DNA of 64,000 nucleotides from Chishuiella changwenlii (GTDB taxonomy: Bacteria > Bacteroidota > Bacteroidia > Flavobacteriales > Weeksellaceae), in assembly GCF_900142565.1 (NCBI RefSeq), contig NZ_FRBH01000014.1, forward strand, positions 1 to 64,000, given 5' to 3'. The stretch's first letter is position 1. Each line of letters opens with the position of its first letter. The notes below the pieces were generated by a model, which saw only the letters and a list, made by a program, of their open reading frames with translations, ran no database searches and was not told the origin of the DNA. The translations under genes and the position numbers were made by a program. Positions 26,279-35,120 of the stretch are shown here, piece after piece.

Positions 26279-26402
26279 GTCATTTCGAGTGAAATTCGTT
26301 TAGAATTTTGTATCGAGAAATAAGTAAGGATTTATTAATTTTCTAGTCTAAGTTCTCGATACAATTTTCTTCATTTCATTTCGAAAATCACTCGAACTGA
26401 CA
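26279..26402. repeat. Long nested palindromic element
   Basis: GTCA opens and TGAC closes the element. Inside, CGAGTGA (26286-26292) pairs with TCACTCG (26388-26394), and TTGTATCGAGAA (26308-26319) pairs perfectly with TTCTCGATACAA (26353-26364). It could form a cruciform or RNA stem of about 120 bases. It has the look of a small mobile palindromic element without coding capacity. Confidence 0.7.
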
Positions 26403-26416
26403 GAAAATTTACCTTT

Positions 26417-26475
26417 CTAACCTCTAACCTCTAACCTCTAACCTCTAACCTCTAACCTCTAACCTCTAACCTCTA
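26417..26475. repeat. Tandem array, 8 copies of a 7-bp unit, reaching into the EamA gene
   Basis: CTAACCT is repeated eight times without error, then CTA. On the minus strand the unit reads AGGTTAG, and its first copies encode the last residues and the stop codon of the transporter gene. Confidence 0.96.
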
Positions 26476-27355
26476 TTTTTTTGCTACGCTCTTTCTTCTG
26501 GGTCATATAAACACCAGATAAGATCATTAGAAATCCGATTAAGTGCATTATCGTAATTTTTTCTCCTACTAAAAATCCCCAGAAAACAGAAACAATAGGC
26601 ATTAAATACGTTACCATAGAAGAGAACATAGAGCCTGTTACTTGTATTAATTTATAAAATAAAATCATCGCTAAAGCAGTTCCAACTAAACCTAAAATTG
26701 TTACAAACCCTAAACTTCTTAATTGTTCTGGAGTTCCTTCGAAAGTTTGAAAAAAGCCTGTGAAAAATAAAATAATTACAGCAGGAGGAAGCCATATCGT
26801 AAATAAAGCAGATGATAATTGGAAAGATGGAACATCGTTTAAATAGCGTGTTAAAATTAAACTATTCAATCCGTATAATGCAGTGGCTAAAACAATTAAT
26901 AAACAATGTAGTAAACTATTTTCTCCCGAAAAACCATCACCACTAATTAAAAGAACAGCACCTAAAAAACCAATTACAGCACCTATTATCTGGTTTTTAG
27001 TTCCTTTTATGCTAAAAAATAAAGAACCAAAAAACAGAATAAATAATGGAACAAGAGAATCTAAGATTCCAGCCATAGAACTCGAAACACGTGTTTGTGC
27101 TATCGGGAATAAAAACATAGGAACAAAGTTTCCTAAAAAACCAGCTAAAGCAACATACTTTAATCTGTCTTTCGGAATTTTAAATAAATTAGGAATACCC
27201 CAAAATGCTAAAACTCCTCCAGCTATAGATAAGCGTAAAGCTCCTACCTGATAGGGAGTATAAGAAACTAATCCTTGTTTTATCAAGATAAAAGAACTTC
27301 CCCAAGTAAGTGCTAAAATACCTAAAACGATCCAATATTTTAATTCGATTTTCAT
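26459..27355 (-). CDS. EamA/DMT-family transporter
   Basis: A 298-residue inner-membrane protein with ten hydrophobic helices in two EamA halves (LALTWGSSFILIKQG at the start, SSMVTYLMPIVSVFWGFLVGE in the second half). The family exports metabolites such as amino acids or purines. The C-terminus reads KKIEVRG and its stop TAG lies inside the 7-bp array, so the array sets where the protein ends. Because the array has stops in all frames, a change in copy number would alter at most a few terminal residues. The substrate is unknown. Confidence 0.9.
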   Translation of the reverse strand: MKIELKYWIVLGILALTWGSSFILIKQGLVSYTPYQVGALRLSIAGGVLAFWGIPNLFKIPKDRLKYVALAGFLGNFVPMFLFPIAQTRVSSSMAGILDSLVPLFILFFGSLFFSIKGTKNQIIGAVIGFLGAVLLISGDGFSGENSLLHCLLIVLATALYGLNSLILTRYLNDVPSFQLSSALFTIWLPPAVIILFFTGFFQTFEGTPEQLRSLGFVTILGLVGTALAMILFYKLIQVTGSMFSSMVTYLMPIVSVFWGFLVGEKITIMHLIGFLMILSGVYMTQKKERSKKIEVRG

Positions 27356-27408
27356 GTTCTAAATTTGCGCAAAGATGCAAAATTAAAGGTTATAAAAAAA
27401 CAAAAATT

Positions 27409-27963
27409 TTAACTACAAAAACAATCTTTTGTGTGATCATTTACCATTCCTGTTGCTTGCATAAAAGCATAAATAGTTGTAGAGCCAAAAAACTTGAATC
27501 CTCGTTTCTTTAAATCTTTTGCAATTAAATTAGAAATTTCAGTTGTTGCAGGAACTTCTTTTATAGAATTCCAATTGTTTACTACAGGTGTGTTTTGAAC
27601 ATATTTCCAAATGAAATTAGAAAAAGATTCATGCTCTTTCTGAATTTCGATAAATAATTTTGCATTATTAATTGCTGCTGCAATTTTTCCTCTATGTCGA
27701 ATAATTCCTTCGTTTTGCAATAACTCCTCAATTTTATTTTCATCAAAATTTGCAACTTTTTCAACATTAAAATTAGCAAAAGCCGTTCTAAAATTTTCTC
27801 GCTTTTTTAAAATTGTGTACCAACTTAATCCAGCTTGAAAAGATTCTAAAACCAAAAATTCAAAAAAAGTTTTATCATCATAAATAGGTTGTCCCCATTC
27901 ATTATCATGGTAATCAATATAAATCTGATCTTTATTAACCCAAGCGCAACGTGTTTTTGTCAT
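27409..27963 (-). CDS. tag: DNA-3-methyladenine glycosylase I
   Basis: A 184-residue base-excision repair enzyme that removes 3-methyladenine from DNA. The zinc 'snap' residues C6, H19, H177 and C181 are all present with the spacing known from E. coli Tag, and the catalytic-region glutamate is E40 (LVLESFQAGLSW). It ends 2 bases before the next gene's start region, so it is probably co-transcribed behind the YyaL-type gene. Confidence 0.95.
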   Translation of the reverse strand: MTKTRCAWVNKDQIYIDYHDNEWGQPIYDDKTFFEFLVLESFQAGLSWYTILKKRENFRTAFANFNVEKVANFDENKIEELLQNEGIIRHRGKIAAAINNAKLFIEIQKEHESFSNFIWKYVQNTPVVNNWNSIKEVPATTEISNLIAKDLKKRGFKFFGSTTIYAFMQATGMVNDHTKDCFCS

Positions 27964-27965
27964 AA

Positions 27966-29975
27966 TTAAATATTTTCTAAAGCCTCCTTAATTGTATAAA
28001 CGGGTAATTGGCAAGTATAATTCTCGCAAATATGAATAGATGTTTTGTCTTCTACTAATCTATTTTTGGTAATTTCTAAATGTTCTTTTTCTGTTGCAAC
28101 AAAAACGGCATTTGGAATAAAATATTTCTGAATTTCCTCTAAATATTTTTTAGCATCTTTTCCAATAATCACAATCTCTTTGTAAGAATGACTAAAATTT
28201 AAGTATAAATTAATCCAATTGGCAAATCCTGTTGGATGGTCAAATATATTTTCCTGAACATTAGAAAGCATTTGCTTTGCTTGCTCCATATATTTTTCTT
28301 GATGAAGGATTTTTCCTAATCGAAATAGATTATTTGCCATAACAGAGTTGGAAGAAGAAATAACATTGTCATAAATCTCAAATGTTTCGTTTACTAAAGG
28401 TGTATCATAATGAGATTTATAAGCGAACATTTTATTTTTATGATTGTAAAACTGATTATACGTTTCTTCTGTTAATTCTTGTGCTGTTTCTATATAATGT
28501 AACTCGGTTGTTGTTTCAAATAACTTAATTAAAGCTTCTATTGTTAAAGCATAATCATCTAAAAAACCAGGAATTGTTGTTTGTTTCTCTTTATAATTTC
28601 TAAATAGAGTTTCACCATTCCATTGATTTTCTAAAATGAAATCCATGGCATTTTTAGCTAAATCTAAATATTCAATATTATTTATGGCTTGATAAGAATC
28701 ACATAATCCAGTAATTAAAAGAGCATTCCAAGAAGTTAAAGTTTTTTCATCACAATGAGGTTTTATACGTTTTTCTCTCACTTCATTTAATGCTGTTTTC
28801 CATCCTTTTATTTTAGCTTGTAAATCTTGTAAAGGAATAGCATTTTTCTCGCAAAAATCATCATCATCAGTTAATCGAATAAGAATATTATTTTCTTCTT
28901 CCCATTTTCCAAATCCATCAATATTATAATAGCTTTTAAATAATTGAAAATCTTCTTTTAAAATTGTTTCCAATTCTTCTGAATTCCAAACATAATATTT
29001 TCCTTCAACACCTTCGGAATCTGCATCAATGGCAGCATAAAAAGCATTTTCGGGTGACAGCATTTCATCTTTTAACCAATTAACAGTTTCTTCTATTACT
29101 GTTTGATATTCTTTTTCGCCGAAAATTTTAAAACCATTTGCATACAAAGAAAGTAATTGACCATTGTCGTAAAGCATTTTTTCGAAATGTGGAACCTTCC
29201 AGTAAGCGTCGACAGAGTAACGAGAAAAGCCTCCTTTTAATTGATCGTAGAGACCACCAAAAGCCATTCTGTCTAATGTTATTTTGGTTTGTATTAAAAA
29301 ATTCTCATCCTTAGTTTGTATCCCATATCTTAAAATGGTTTGCCAAGCATTTGGTAACATAAATTTTGGAGCACGGTTAAATCCTCCCCATTCGTCATCA
29401 AATTGTTGTTGCCAAAATTCGAATGTTTCTTCAATTTTTGTTTTAGAAAAATCGGTGATAGATTTTAAATCAATTGTTTCTATTTTAGTTAATCCATTGG
29501 CAATAGAATCTACATATTCTGTTGTTTTATTTGGATGGTGATGAAACATTTGATTGATATTGTCTAATAATTCTAACCATTGGTGCTTTGGAAAATAGGT
29601 TCCGCCATAAAATGGACGACCATCAGGTAAAGCAAAAACATTAAGAGGCCAACCACCAGATTGATGAATTAATTGTACCACATTCATGTATAATGCATCT
29701 AAGTCAGGACGCTCTTCTCTATCAATTTTTATACAAACAAAATATTCGTTCATAATTTTAGCAACTTCATCATCTTCAAAAGATTCATGTTCCATTACAT
29801 GACACCAATGACAAGCAGAATAACCAATAGAAATTAGTAAAGGTTTATTTGTGCTTTTAGCATACTCTAAAACTTCATCATTCCAGCTTTGCCACCAAAC
29901 GGGATTCTTTTCATGTTGTTTCAAGTAGGGGCTTGTAGAGAATTGAAGATTATTTTGTTGAAAATTCATAAACAT
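27966..29975 (-). CDS. YyaL/SSP411-type protein with N-terminal thioredoxin-like domain (DUF255)
   Basis: A 669-residue cytoplasmic protein. The N-terminal thioredoxin-like domain has CHWC at 55-58 (SACHWCHVMEHESFED) and is followed by an (alpha/alpha)-barrel region like that of N-acylglucosamine epimerases. The family (spermatogenesis-associated protein 20 in animals) has no settled function. Two start codons are possible, 29975 and the second ATG at 29969. It is followed by tag with a 2-base gap. Confidence 0.88.
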   Translation of the reverse strand: MFMNFQQNNLQFSTSPYLKQHEKNPVWWQSWNDEVLEYAKSTNKPLLISIGYSACHWCHVMEHESFEDDEVAKIMNEYFVCIKIDREERPDLDALYMNVVQLIHQSGGWPLNVFALPDGRPFYGGTYFPKHQWLELLDNINQMFHHHPNKTTEYVDSIANGLTKIETIDLKSITDFSKTKIEETFEFWQQQFDDEWGGFNRAPKFMLPNAWQTILRYGIQTKDENFLIQTKITLDRMAFGGLYDQLKGGFSRYSVDAYWKVPHFEKMLYDNGQLLSLYANGFKIFGEKEYQTVIEETVNWLKDEMLSPENAFYAAIDADSEGVEGKYYVWNSEELETILKEDFQLFKSYYNIDGFGKWEEENNILIRLTDDDDFCEKNAIPLQDLQAKIKGWKTALNEVREKRIKPHCDEKTLTSWNALLITGLCDSYQAINNIEYLDLAKNAMDFILENQWNGETLFRNYKEKQTTIPGFLDDYALTIEALIKLFETTTELHYIETAQELTEETYNQFYNHKNKMFAYKSHYDTPLVNETFEIYDNVISSSNSVMANNLFRLGKILHQEKYMEQAKQMLSNVQENIFDHPTGFANWINLYLNFSHSYKEIVIIGKDAKKYLEEIQKYFIPNAVFVATEKEHLEITKNRLVEDKTSIHICENYTCQLPVYTIKEALENI

Positions 29976-30049
29976 GTTTTAAAAATATAAATTTCGATGT
30001 TTTTATTGTGGATTAAAAATTATATTTTAGTTAAAAATTTCAACCCACT

Positions 30050-31549
30050 ATGAATATTTATGAATACATTTCTATTGGCTTATATATGGCTTTAATGATT
30101 GGAATTGGAATTTATTCCTATAGAAAATCAACAAGTAATTCGGAAGAATTTTTAATCGGAGGCCGTAAAATGGGTGCCGCAGTAACAGCACTTTCTGCAG
30201 GTGCCGCAGATATGAGCGGCTGGTTATTAATGGGATTGCCAGGGGCAATGTACTTTACAGGACTTTCGAGTGCTTGGATAGCAATTGGATTAACATTAGG
30301 TTGTTACCTTAATTATATATTTGTTGCACCACGATTACGAATGTATACGGAGGTTGCGCAAAACGCTATTACGTTACCTGTTTATTTTGAAAACAGGTTT
30401 AAAGATAAAACCCGTTTATTAAGAATAGTATCATCTATTTTAATATTAGTATTCTTTACATTATATACTTCTGCGGGAATGGTTTCTGGAGGTAAGTTAT
30501 TTGAATCTGCATTTGGATTAGATTATACAACTGGACTTTGGTTAACTAGTTTTGTAGTTGTATTGTATACTTTTTTAGGAGGTTTCTTAGCTGTAAGTTT
30601 AACCGATTTTGTTCAAGGAACAATTATGGTTTTAGCATTGGTAATAGTTCCTATTGTTGTAATTTATGAAATTGGAGGAGTAGGAGAAACAGTTTCTATT
30701 ATTAACCAAAAAGGAGATCAATATCTTGATTTGTTTAAAGGAACAACTACAATTAGTATTCTCTCTTTAATGGCATGGGGATTAGGATATTGTGGTCAAC
30801 CACATATTTTAGTTAGATTTATGGCGATTGATAAAGTTTCTGATTTAACGAAAGCACGAAAAATAGGAATTACATGGATGATTTTTACTGTTGGGGGTGC
30901 TCTATTAGTTGGTTTAATAGGAATTGCTTATTTACTTAAATTTGATACAACAACTATGATGAAATTCGATTCTTCAAAAACTGAATCGGAAACAATCTTT
31001 ATTTATTTTTCGAGAATACTATTTCATCCATTAATTGGAGGTTTCTTATTGTCAGCAATTTTGGCTGCTGTAATGAGTACAATTTCATCTCAATTATTGG
31101 TGACATCAAGTTCACTTACAGAAGATATTTACAAAGCATTCTTAAATAAGAAAGCTTCTCAAAAACAATTGTTAGTAGCAAGTAGACTATCTGTATTAAT
31201 TGTAGCAATTATTGCAGTTTTATTGTCATTAACACCAAATGATTCTATTCTAAATTTAGTTGGAAATGCTTGGGCTGGATTCGGCTCTGCTTTTGGTCCA
31301 CTAATTATATTTTCCCTTTTCTGGAAAAAAACAACATGGCAAGGTGCATTAGCAGGAATGTTAACTGGAGGAATTGTTGTATTAGCTTGGGTTTATACCA
31401 ATCATGATTATAAAGAATGGTATGAAATTATTCCAGGATTTATTTCTTCTCTTGTTATGATTTATGTTGTATCGTTAATAACTCAAAAACCAAACAAAGA
31501 AATTGACAAGGAATTTGATGAAGTGAATACTATTCTTCGAAATAATTAA
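30050..31549 (+). CDS. putP: Sodium/proline symporter (SSS family)
   Basis: A 499-residue protein with about 13 membrane helices. The PutP-type start (EEFLIGGRKMGAAVTALSAGAADMSGWLLMG) contains the sodium and proline binding segment of helix 2, and SSQLLVTSSSLTEDIY in helix 9 supplies the second sodium-binding Ser/Thr pair. It imports L-proline with Na+, for carbon/nitrogen supply or osmoprotection. It is monocistronic and divergent from the YyaL gene. Confidence 0.9.
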   Translation: MNIYEYISIGLYMALMIGIGIYSYRKSTSNSEEFLIGGRKMGAAVTALSAGAADMSGWLLMGLPGAMYFTGLSSAWIAIGLTLGCYLNYIFVAPRLRMYTEVAQNAITLPVYFENRFKDKTRLLRIVSSILILVFFTLYTSAGMVSGGKLFESAFGLDYTTGLWLTSFVVVLYTFLGGFLAVSLTDFVQGTIMVLALVIVPIVVIYEIGGVGETVSIINQKGDQYLDLFKGTTTISILSLMAWGLGYCGQPHILVRFMAIDKVSDLTKARKIGITWMIFTVGGALLVGLIGIAYLLKFDTTTMMKFDSSKTESETIFIYFSRILFHPLIGGFLLSAILAAVMSTISSQLLVTSSSLTEDIYKAFLNKKASQKQLLVASRLSVLIVAIIAVLLSLTPNDSILNLVGNAWAGFGSAFGPLIIFSLFWKKTTWQGALAGMLTGGIVVLAWVYTNHDYKEWYEIIPGFISSLVMIYVVSLITQKPNKEIDKEFDEVNTILRNN

Positions 31550-31626
31550 TAATTATTTAACAAAAAATAAAAATTTGTTGATAAGTTTCACGCTGTTCAA
31601 ATAGATAAAAAAGGGAGATTTCTTTG

Positions 31627-31634
31627 TATATTTG
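31627..31634 (+). promoter_or_regulatory. -7 box for the mutL operon
   Basis: TATATTTG is a full match to TAnnTTTG and lies 52 bases before mutL. The -33 region is not clear. Confidence 0.55.
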
Positions 31635-31685
31635 TAGAGTTTGGTCGAAAAAATGATCAAAATTTAAATCAATTTATACAAAAAA

Positions 31686-33470
31686 ATGAGTGATATTATT
31701 CAATTACTTCCAGATCATGTAGCCAATCAAATTGCAGCAGGAGAAGTGGTGCAAAGACCAGCTTCTGTTATAAAAGAATTGATTGAAAATGCTGTAGATT
31801 CTGGAGCAACTTCTATTCAGATAATTGTAAAAGATGCCGGAAGAAGTCTTATACAAGTAATTGATAATGGTTCTGGAATGAGCGTTACAGATGTACGAAT
31901 GGCATTCGAACGTCATGCAACTTCTAAGATTAGAACAACTGAAGATATATATAATATACATACAAAGGGTTTTCGTGGAGAAGCATTAGCTTCTATTGCG
32001 GCTGTAGCACAAGTAGAAACGAAAACAAAAAAGGATGAAGACGAGATAGGAACACAATTAGTGATAGAGGGTGGAGAAGTTCGCAATCAGGATCCTATTG
32101 TTTGTGCAGTAGGAACTTCTATTTCAGTTAAAAATCTTTTTTATAATGTTCCTGCAAGAAGAAACTTTTTAAAATCTAATCAAGTAGAATTTCGTCACAT
32201 TCAAGATGAGTTTCAACGTGTCGCAATGGCACACGAAAATATTAGTTTCTTTTTACATCATAACGATGCAGAAATTTATCATTTAAAAGCGGGGAACTTA
32301 AAACAACGTATTGCTCAAATTTTTGGAAAAAAATTAAATACTCAAATCATTTCTGTTGAAGAAGATACCGAAATTGTAAAAGTAAAAGGGTTTGTAGGAA
32401 AACCAGATGCAGCTAAGAAATCGAGAGGAGAACAATTTTTCTTTGTGAATGATCGCTACATTAGAAGTGGATATTTACATAATGCAATTGTAGATGCTTT
32501 TGAGAGTTTATTACCTACTGGATACACTCCTTCTTATTTTTTATATTTAGAGATTGATCCATCTAAAATTGATATAAATATTCATCCGACTAAAACAGAA
32601 ATTAAGTTTGAAGATGAAGCATTAATTTTTACAATTTTAAGAGCTGCTGTAAAACATGCATTAGGACAATTTAATATTACACCTTCCTTAGATTTTGAAC
32701 AAGATCCTAACTGGGCATTTATTCCATCTGCAAAAGAAGATACAGAAATTAAAATGCCAGAAATTACAGTAGATTCTAGTTTTAATCCATTTGAGCATCA
32801 ACAAGCAAGAGCACCAAAACCATCTGATATTAAAGCTAATTTAGATTTTTATAATGATGCTGTAGAGTTAGAAATAGAAAATAATCATGCACATCAGTTA
32901 TTTGAATCCGATGATTTTCAGGATACTTTTGAGGTTATTCAATGGATGAATCAATACTTGGTTGTTGAGTATAGAGGAGAATTATTAATTATAGATCAGC
33001 ATCGCGCGCATCAAAAAATATTGTTCGAAAAATTTATTCATTCCAATAATGGAAATGCTTTAGTACAACAAATGCTTTTCCCTATAGAATTAGAACTTTC
33101 ACCAAATGATCGTCAAAAATTAATCAATGTGGAACAACAATTGATGAGTTTTGGTTTTGATATTTCTTTAGAAGAAGAAGTTATACAAATAAATGCTATT
33201 CCAGTAGATGTACAACAAGAAGATGTTGTTGCTGTGTTTATGGATTTTATTGAGGAATTAGAATATCAAGAAGAATTAGAATTAGATAATACATTTGCTA
33301 AGATATTAGCAAAAAATGCGGCAGTAAAAAAAGGAATGGCTTTAAAAGCAGAACAAATGCAAACGTTAGTAGAAGAATTACTAAAATTGCCTAATCCTAA
33401 TTATACGCCATACGGACGTCCAGTATTTGTACAAATGAATACGTCTGATATTAAAAAAACATTACAATAA
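31686..33470 (+). CDS. mutL: DNA mismatch repair protein MutL
   Basis: A 594-residue protein. The N-terminal GHKL ATPase is complete (ELIENAVDSGA, DNGSGM, GFRGEALASIAAV). The C-terminal dimerisation part is present, but the metal-dependent endonuclease motifs look altered: DQHRAHQ at 437-443 instead of DQHAxxE, AKNAAVKKG from 542 instead of the ACHxAxR type, and TPYGRP at 574-579 instead of CPHGRP. It may thus lack nicking activity, which is inference from a by-eye comparison. It opens a plus-strand operon, with one base to the first rhomboid gene. Confidence 0.96.
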   Translation: MSDIIQLLPDHVANQIAAGEVVQRPASVIKELIENAVDSGATSIQIIVKDAGRSLIQVIDNGSGMSVTDVRMAFERHATSKIRTTEDIYNIHTKGFRGEALASIAAVAQVETKTKKDEDEIGTQLVIEGGEVRNQDPIVCAVGTSISVKNLFYNVPARRNFLKSNQVEFRHIQDEFQRVAMAHENISFFLHHNDAEIYHLKAGNLKQRIAQIFGKKLNTQIISVEEDTEIVKVKGFVGKPDAAKKSRGEQFFFVNDRYIRSGYLHNAIVDAFESLLPTGYTPSYFLYLEIDPSKIDINIHPTKTEIKFEDEALIFTILRAAVKHALGQFNITPSLDFEQDPNWAFIPSAKEDTEIKMPEITVDSSFNPFEHQQARAPKPSDIKANLDFYNDAVELEIENNHAHQLFESDDFQDTFEVIQWMNQYLVVEYRGELLIIDQHRAHQKILFEKFIHSNNGNALVQQMLFPIELELSPNDRQKLINVEQQLMSFGFDISLEEEVIQINAIPVDVQQEDVVAVFMDFIEELEYQEELELDNTFAKILAKNAAVKKGMALKAEQMQTLVEELLKLPNPNYTPYGRPVFVQMNTSDIKKTLQ

Positions 33471-33471
33471 G

Positions 33472-34224
33472 ATGAGACAATCTATACCGCCAATTACAAA
33501 GAATTTATTAATTATTAATGGTTTATTCTTTCTAGCGACTTTTGTTTTTGCACAAAAGGGAATTGACTTAAGTGTTATTTTAGGAACTTTTTATCCAGAG
33601 TCTCCAAATTTTAAATTCTGGCAAATTTTAACGTACATGTTTATGCATGCTGGTTTTCCACAAATTACGCATATAATATTTAACATGTTTGCACTGTGGA
33701 TGTTTGGTTCTGTTGTAGAATATACTTTTGGACCAAAGAAATTTATAACATTATATTTTCTAGCTGGTGTTGGAGGTTTTTTATTGTATAATTTAACAAA
33801 TTACTTTCAAATAGAACAATTAAAAGAGGTTATACAAACACAGGGTATTTCTTTAGCTGATTTATACGATTATTCACGATTAAACATACAAGGACAATTA
33901 TTTAATGCGCCAGAAGATTTTAAATCAAGCAAAGAAGGAATACAATTAATACAAGACTATGCAACACCAATGGTAGGTGCCTCTGGAGCGATTTATGGTC
34001 TATTAATTGCATTTGCAGTTTTGTATCCAGACGAAAAATTAATGTTAATCTTTTTTCCAGTTCCTGTAAAAGCCAAATATTTTATTCCTGTAATGGTATT
34101 ATTAGAGTTTTATATGGGGTATAAAAATGTTGGTAATATTGCACATTTTGCTCACTTAGGTGGTGGTTTAATAGGCTTTTTATTGTCAAGATATTGGAAA
34201 AAGAATTTATACAGAAGAAATTAA
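33472..34224 (+). CDS. Rhomboid-family intramembrane serine protease 1
   Basis: A 250-residue protein with six or seven membrane helices. The catalytic dyad is S171 (GASGAIYG) and H228 (HFAHLGGG). Rhomboids cut single-pass membrane proteins within the bilayer. It lies one base after mutL and abuts the second rhomboid gene without a gap. Substrates are unknown. Confidence 0.92.
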   Translation: MRQSIPPITKNLLIINGLFFLATFVFAQKGIDLSVILGTFYPESPNFKFWQILTYMFMHAGFPQITHIIFNMFALWMFGSVVEYTFGPKKFITLYFLAGVGGFLLYNLTNYFQIEQLKEVIQTQGISLADLYDYSRLNIQGQLFNAPEDFKSSKEGIQLIQDYATPMVGASGAIYGLLIAFAVLYPDEKLMLIFFPVPVKAKYFIPVMVLLEFYMGYKNVGNIAHFAHLGGGLIGFLLSRYWKKNLYRRN

Positions 34225-35112
34225 ATGGGAAATAATATAATAGACGATTTAAAACAAAAATATAAATACGGAAATAGTGCAATAAAATTAATCTACATTA
34301 ATGTAATGGTGTTTTTTACACTATTGATTGTTGATTTTATTTTAAAGACTATTGCAAATGTAACGGTTTCAACTACCGATTTGTTTGCACTTTATTCATC
34401 AGAGGAATTATTGCTAAGACCATGGCAAGTATTAACTTATTCTTGGTTGCATGGTAATCCTTTTCATTTATTAATGAATATGATTTTACTCTATTTTGTT
34501 GGACAAATGTTCTTAAAGCAATTTAGAGATACTAATCTATTTACATTTTATATTTTTGGTGGAATTTTTGGTGGAATTTTCTTTCTATTATTTCAGAATG
34601 TATTCAACTATTCGCATTTATTAGTAGGTGCGTCAGCTGCAGTTTATGCTGTATTTTTTGGATTGATTTCTTATAACCCAAAAATGCCAGTAAGATTAAT
34701 GTTTATTCCAACATCTTTTCCTTTATTGTATGTAGGTTATGTTTTTATAGCATTTGATGTTTATAATATTATTGCAAATCAAAATGCAGGAGGAAGTATT
34801 TCTCATTTAGGAGGAGCTATTTTTGGATATCTTTACATGAAACAGTTCGAAAAAGGAAACGATTTCTTAGGGAAAATCCTTTATAAAATAGGGAGTGTAA
34901 CAAAGAAAAAGGAAAGGTCAACATTTAAAACATATAAAAATTCTTCATCTGATTTTAAGAGAACAAATGTTCCGAAAAATGATTACGATTTTAATCATCA
35001 AAAAGTTGAAAAACAAAAAAAAATAGATGTAATTTTAGATAAAATTTCTCGTTCAGGTTATGAGAGTTTATCAAAAGAAGAAAAAGATTTTTTATTTAAA
35101 GAAGGAAGATAA
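34225..35112 (+). CDS. Rhomboid-family intramembrane serine protease 2
   Basis: A 295-residue rhomboid with dyad S137 (VGASAAVYAV) and H194 (ISHLGGAIFGY). The residue after the catalytic Ser is Ala rather than Gly. It has a hydrophilic C-terminal tail of about 80 residues, rich in Lys and Ser, that ends with a short acidic helix; the first rhomboid lacks this. The two share only the core motifs, so they are not recent duplicates. It is followed after 8 bases by the EEP gene. Confidence 0.9.
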   Translation: MGNNIIDDLKQKYKYGNSAIKLIYINVMVFFTLLIVDFILKTIANVTVSTTDLFALYSSEELLLRPWQVLTYSWLHGNPFHLLMNMILLYFVGQMFLKQFRDTNLFTFYIFGGIFGGIFFLLFQNVFNYSHLLVGASAAVYAVFFGLISYNPKMPVRLMFIPTSFPLLYVGYVFIAFDVYNIIANQNAGGSISHLGGAIFGYLYMKQFEKGNDFLGKILYKIGSVTKKKERSTFKTYKNSSSDFKRTNVPKNDYDFNHQKVEKQKKIDVILDKISRSGYESLSKEEKDFLFKEGR

Positions 35113-35120
35113 ATAAGTAA

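Noticed and set aside
26417-26475. Telomere-like repeat (AGGTTAG on minus)
   Set aside because: The likeness to eukaryotic telomere repeats is superficial; it is one of several unrelated units in a circular-type bacterial context.
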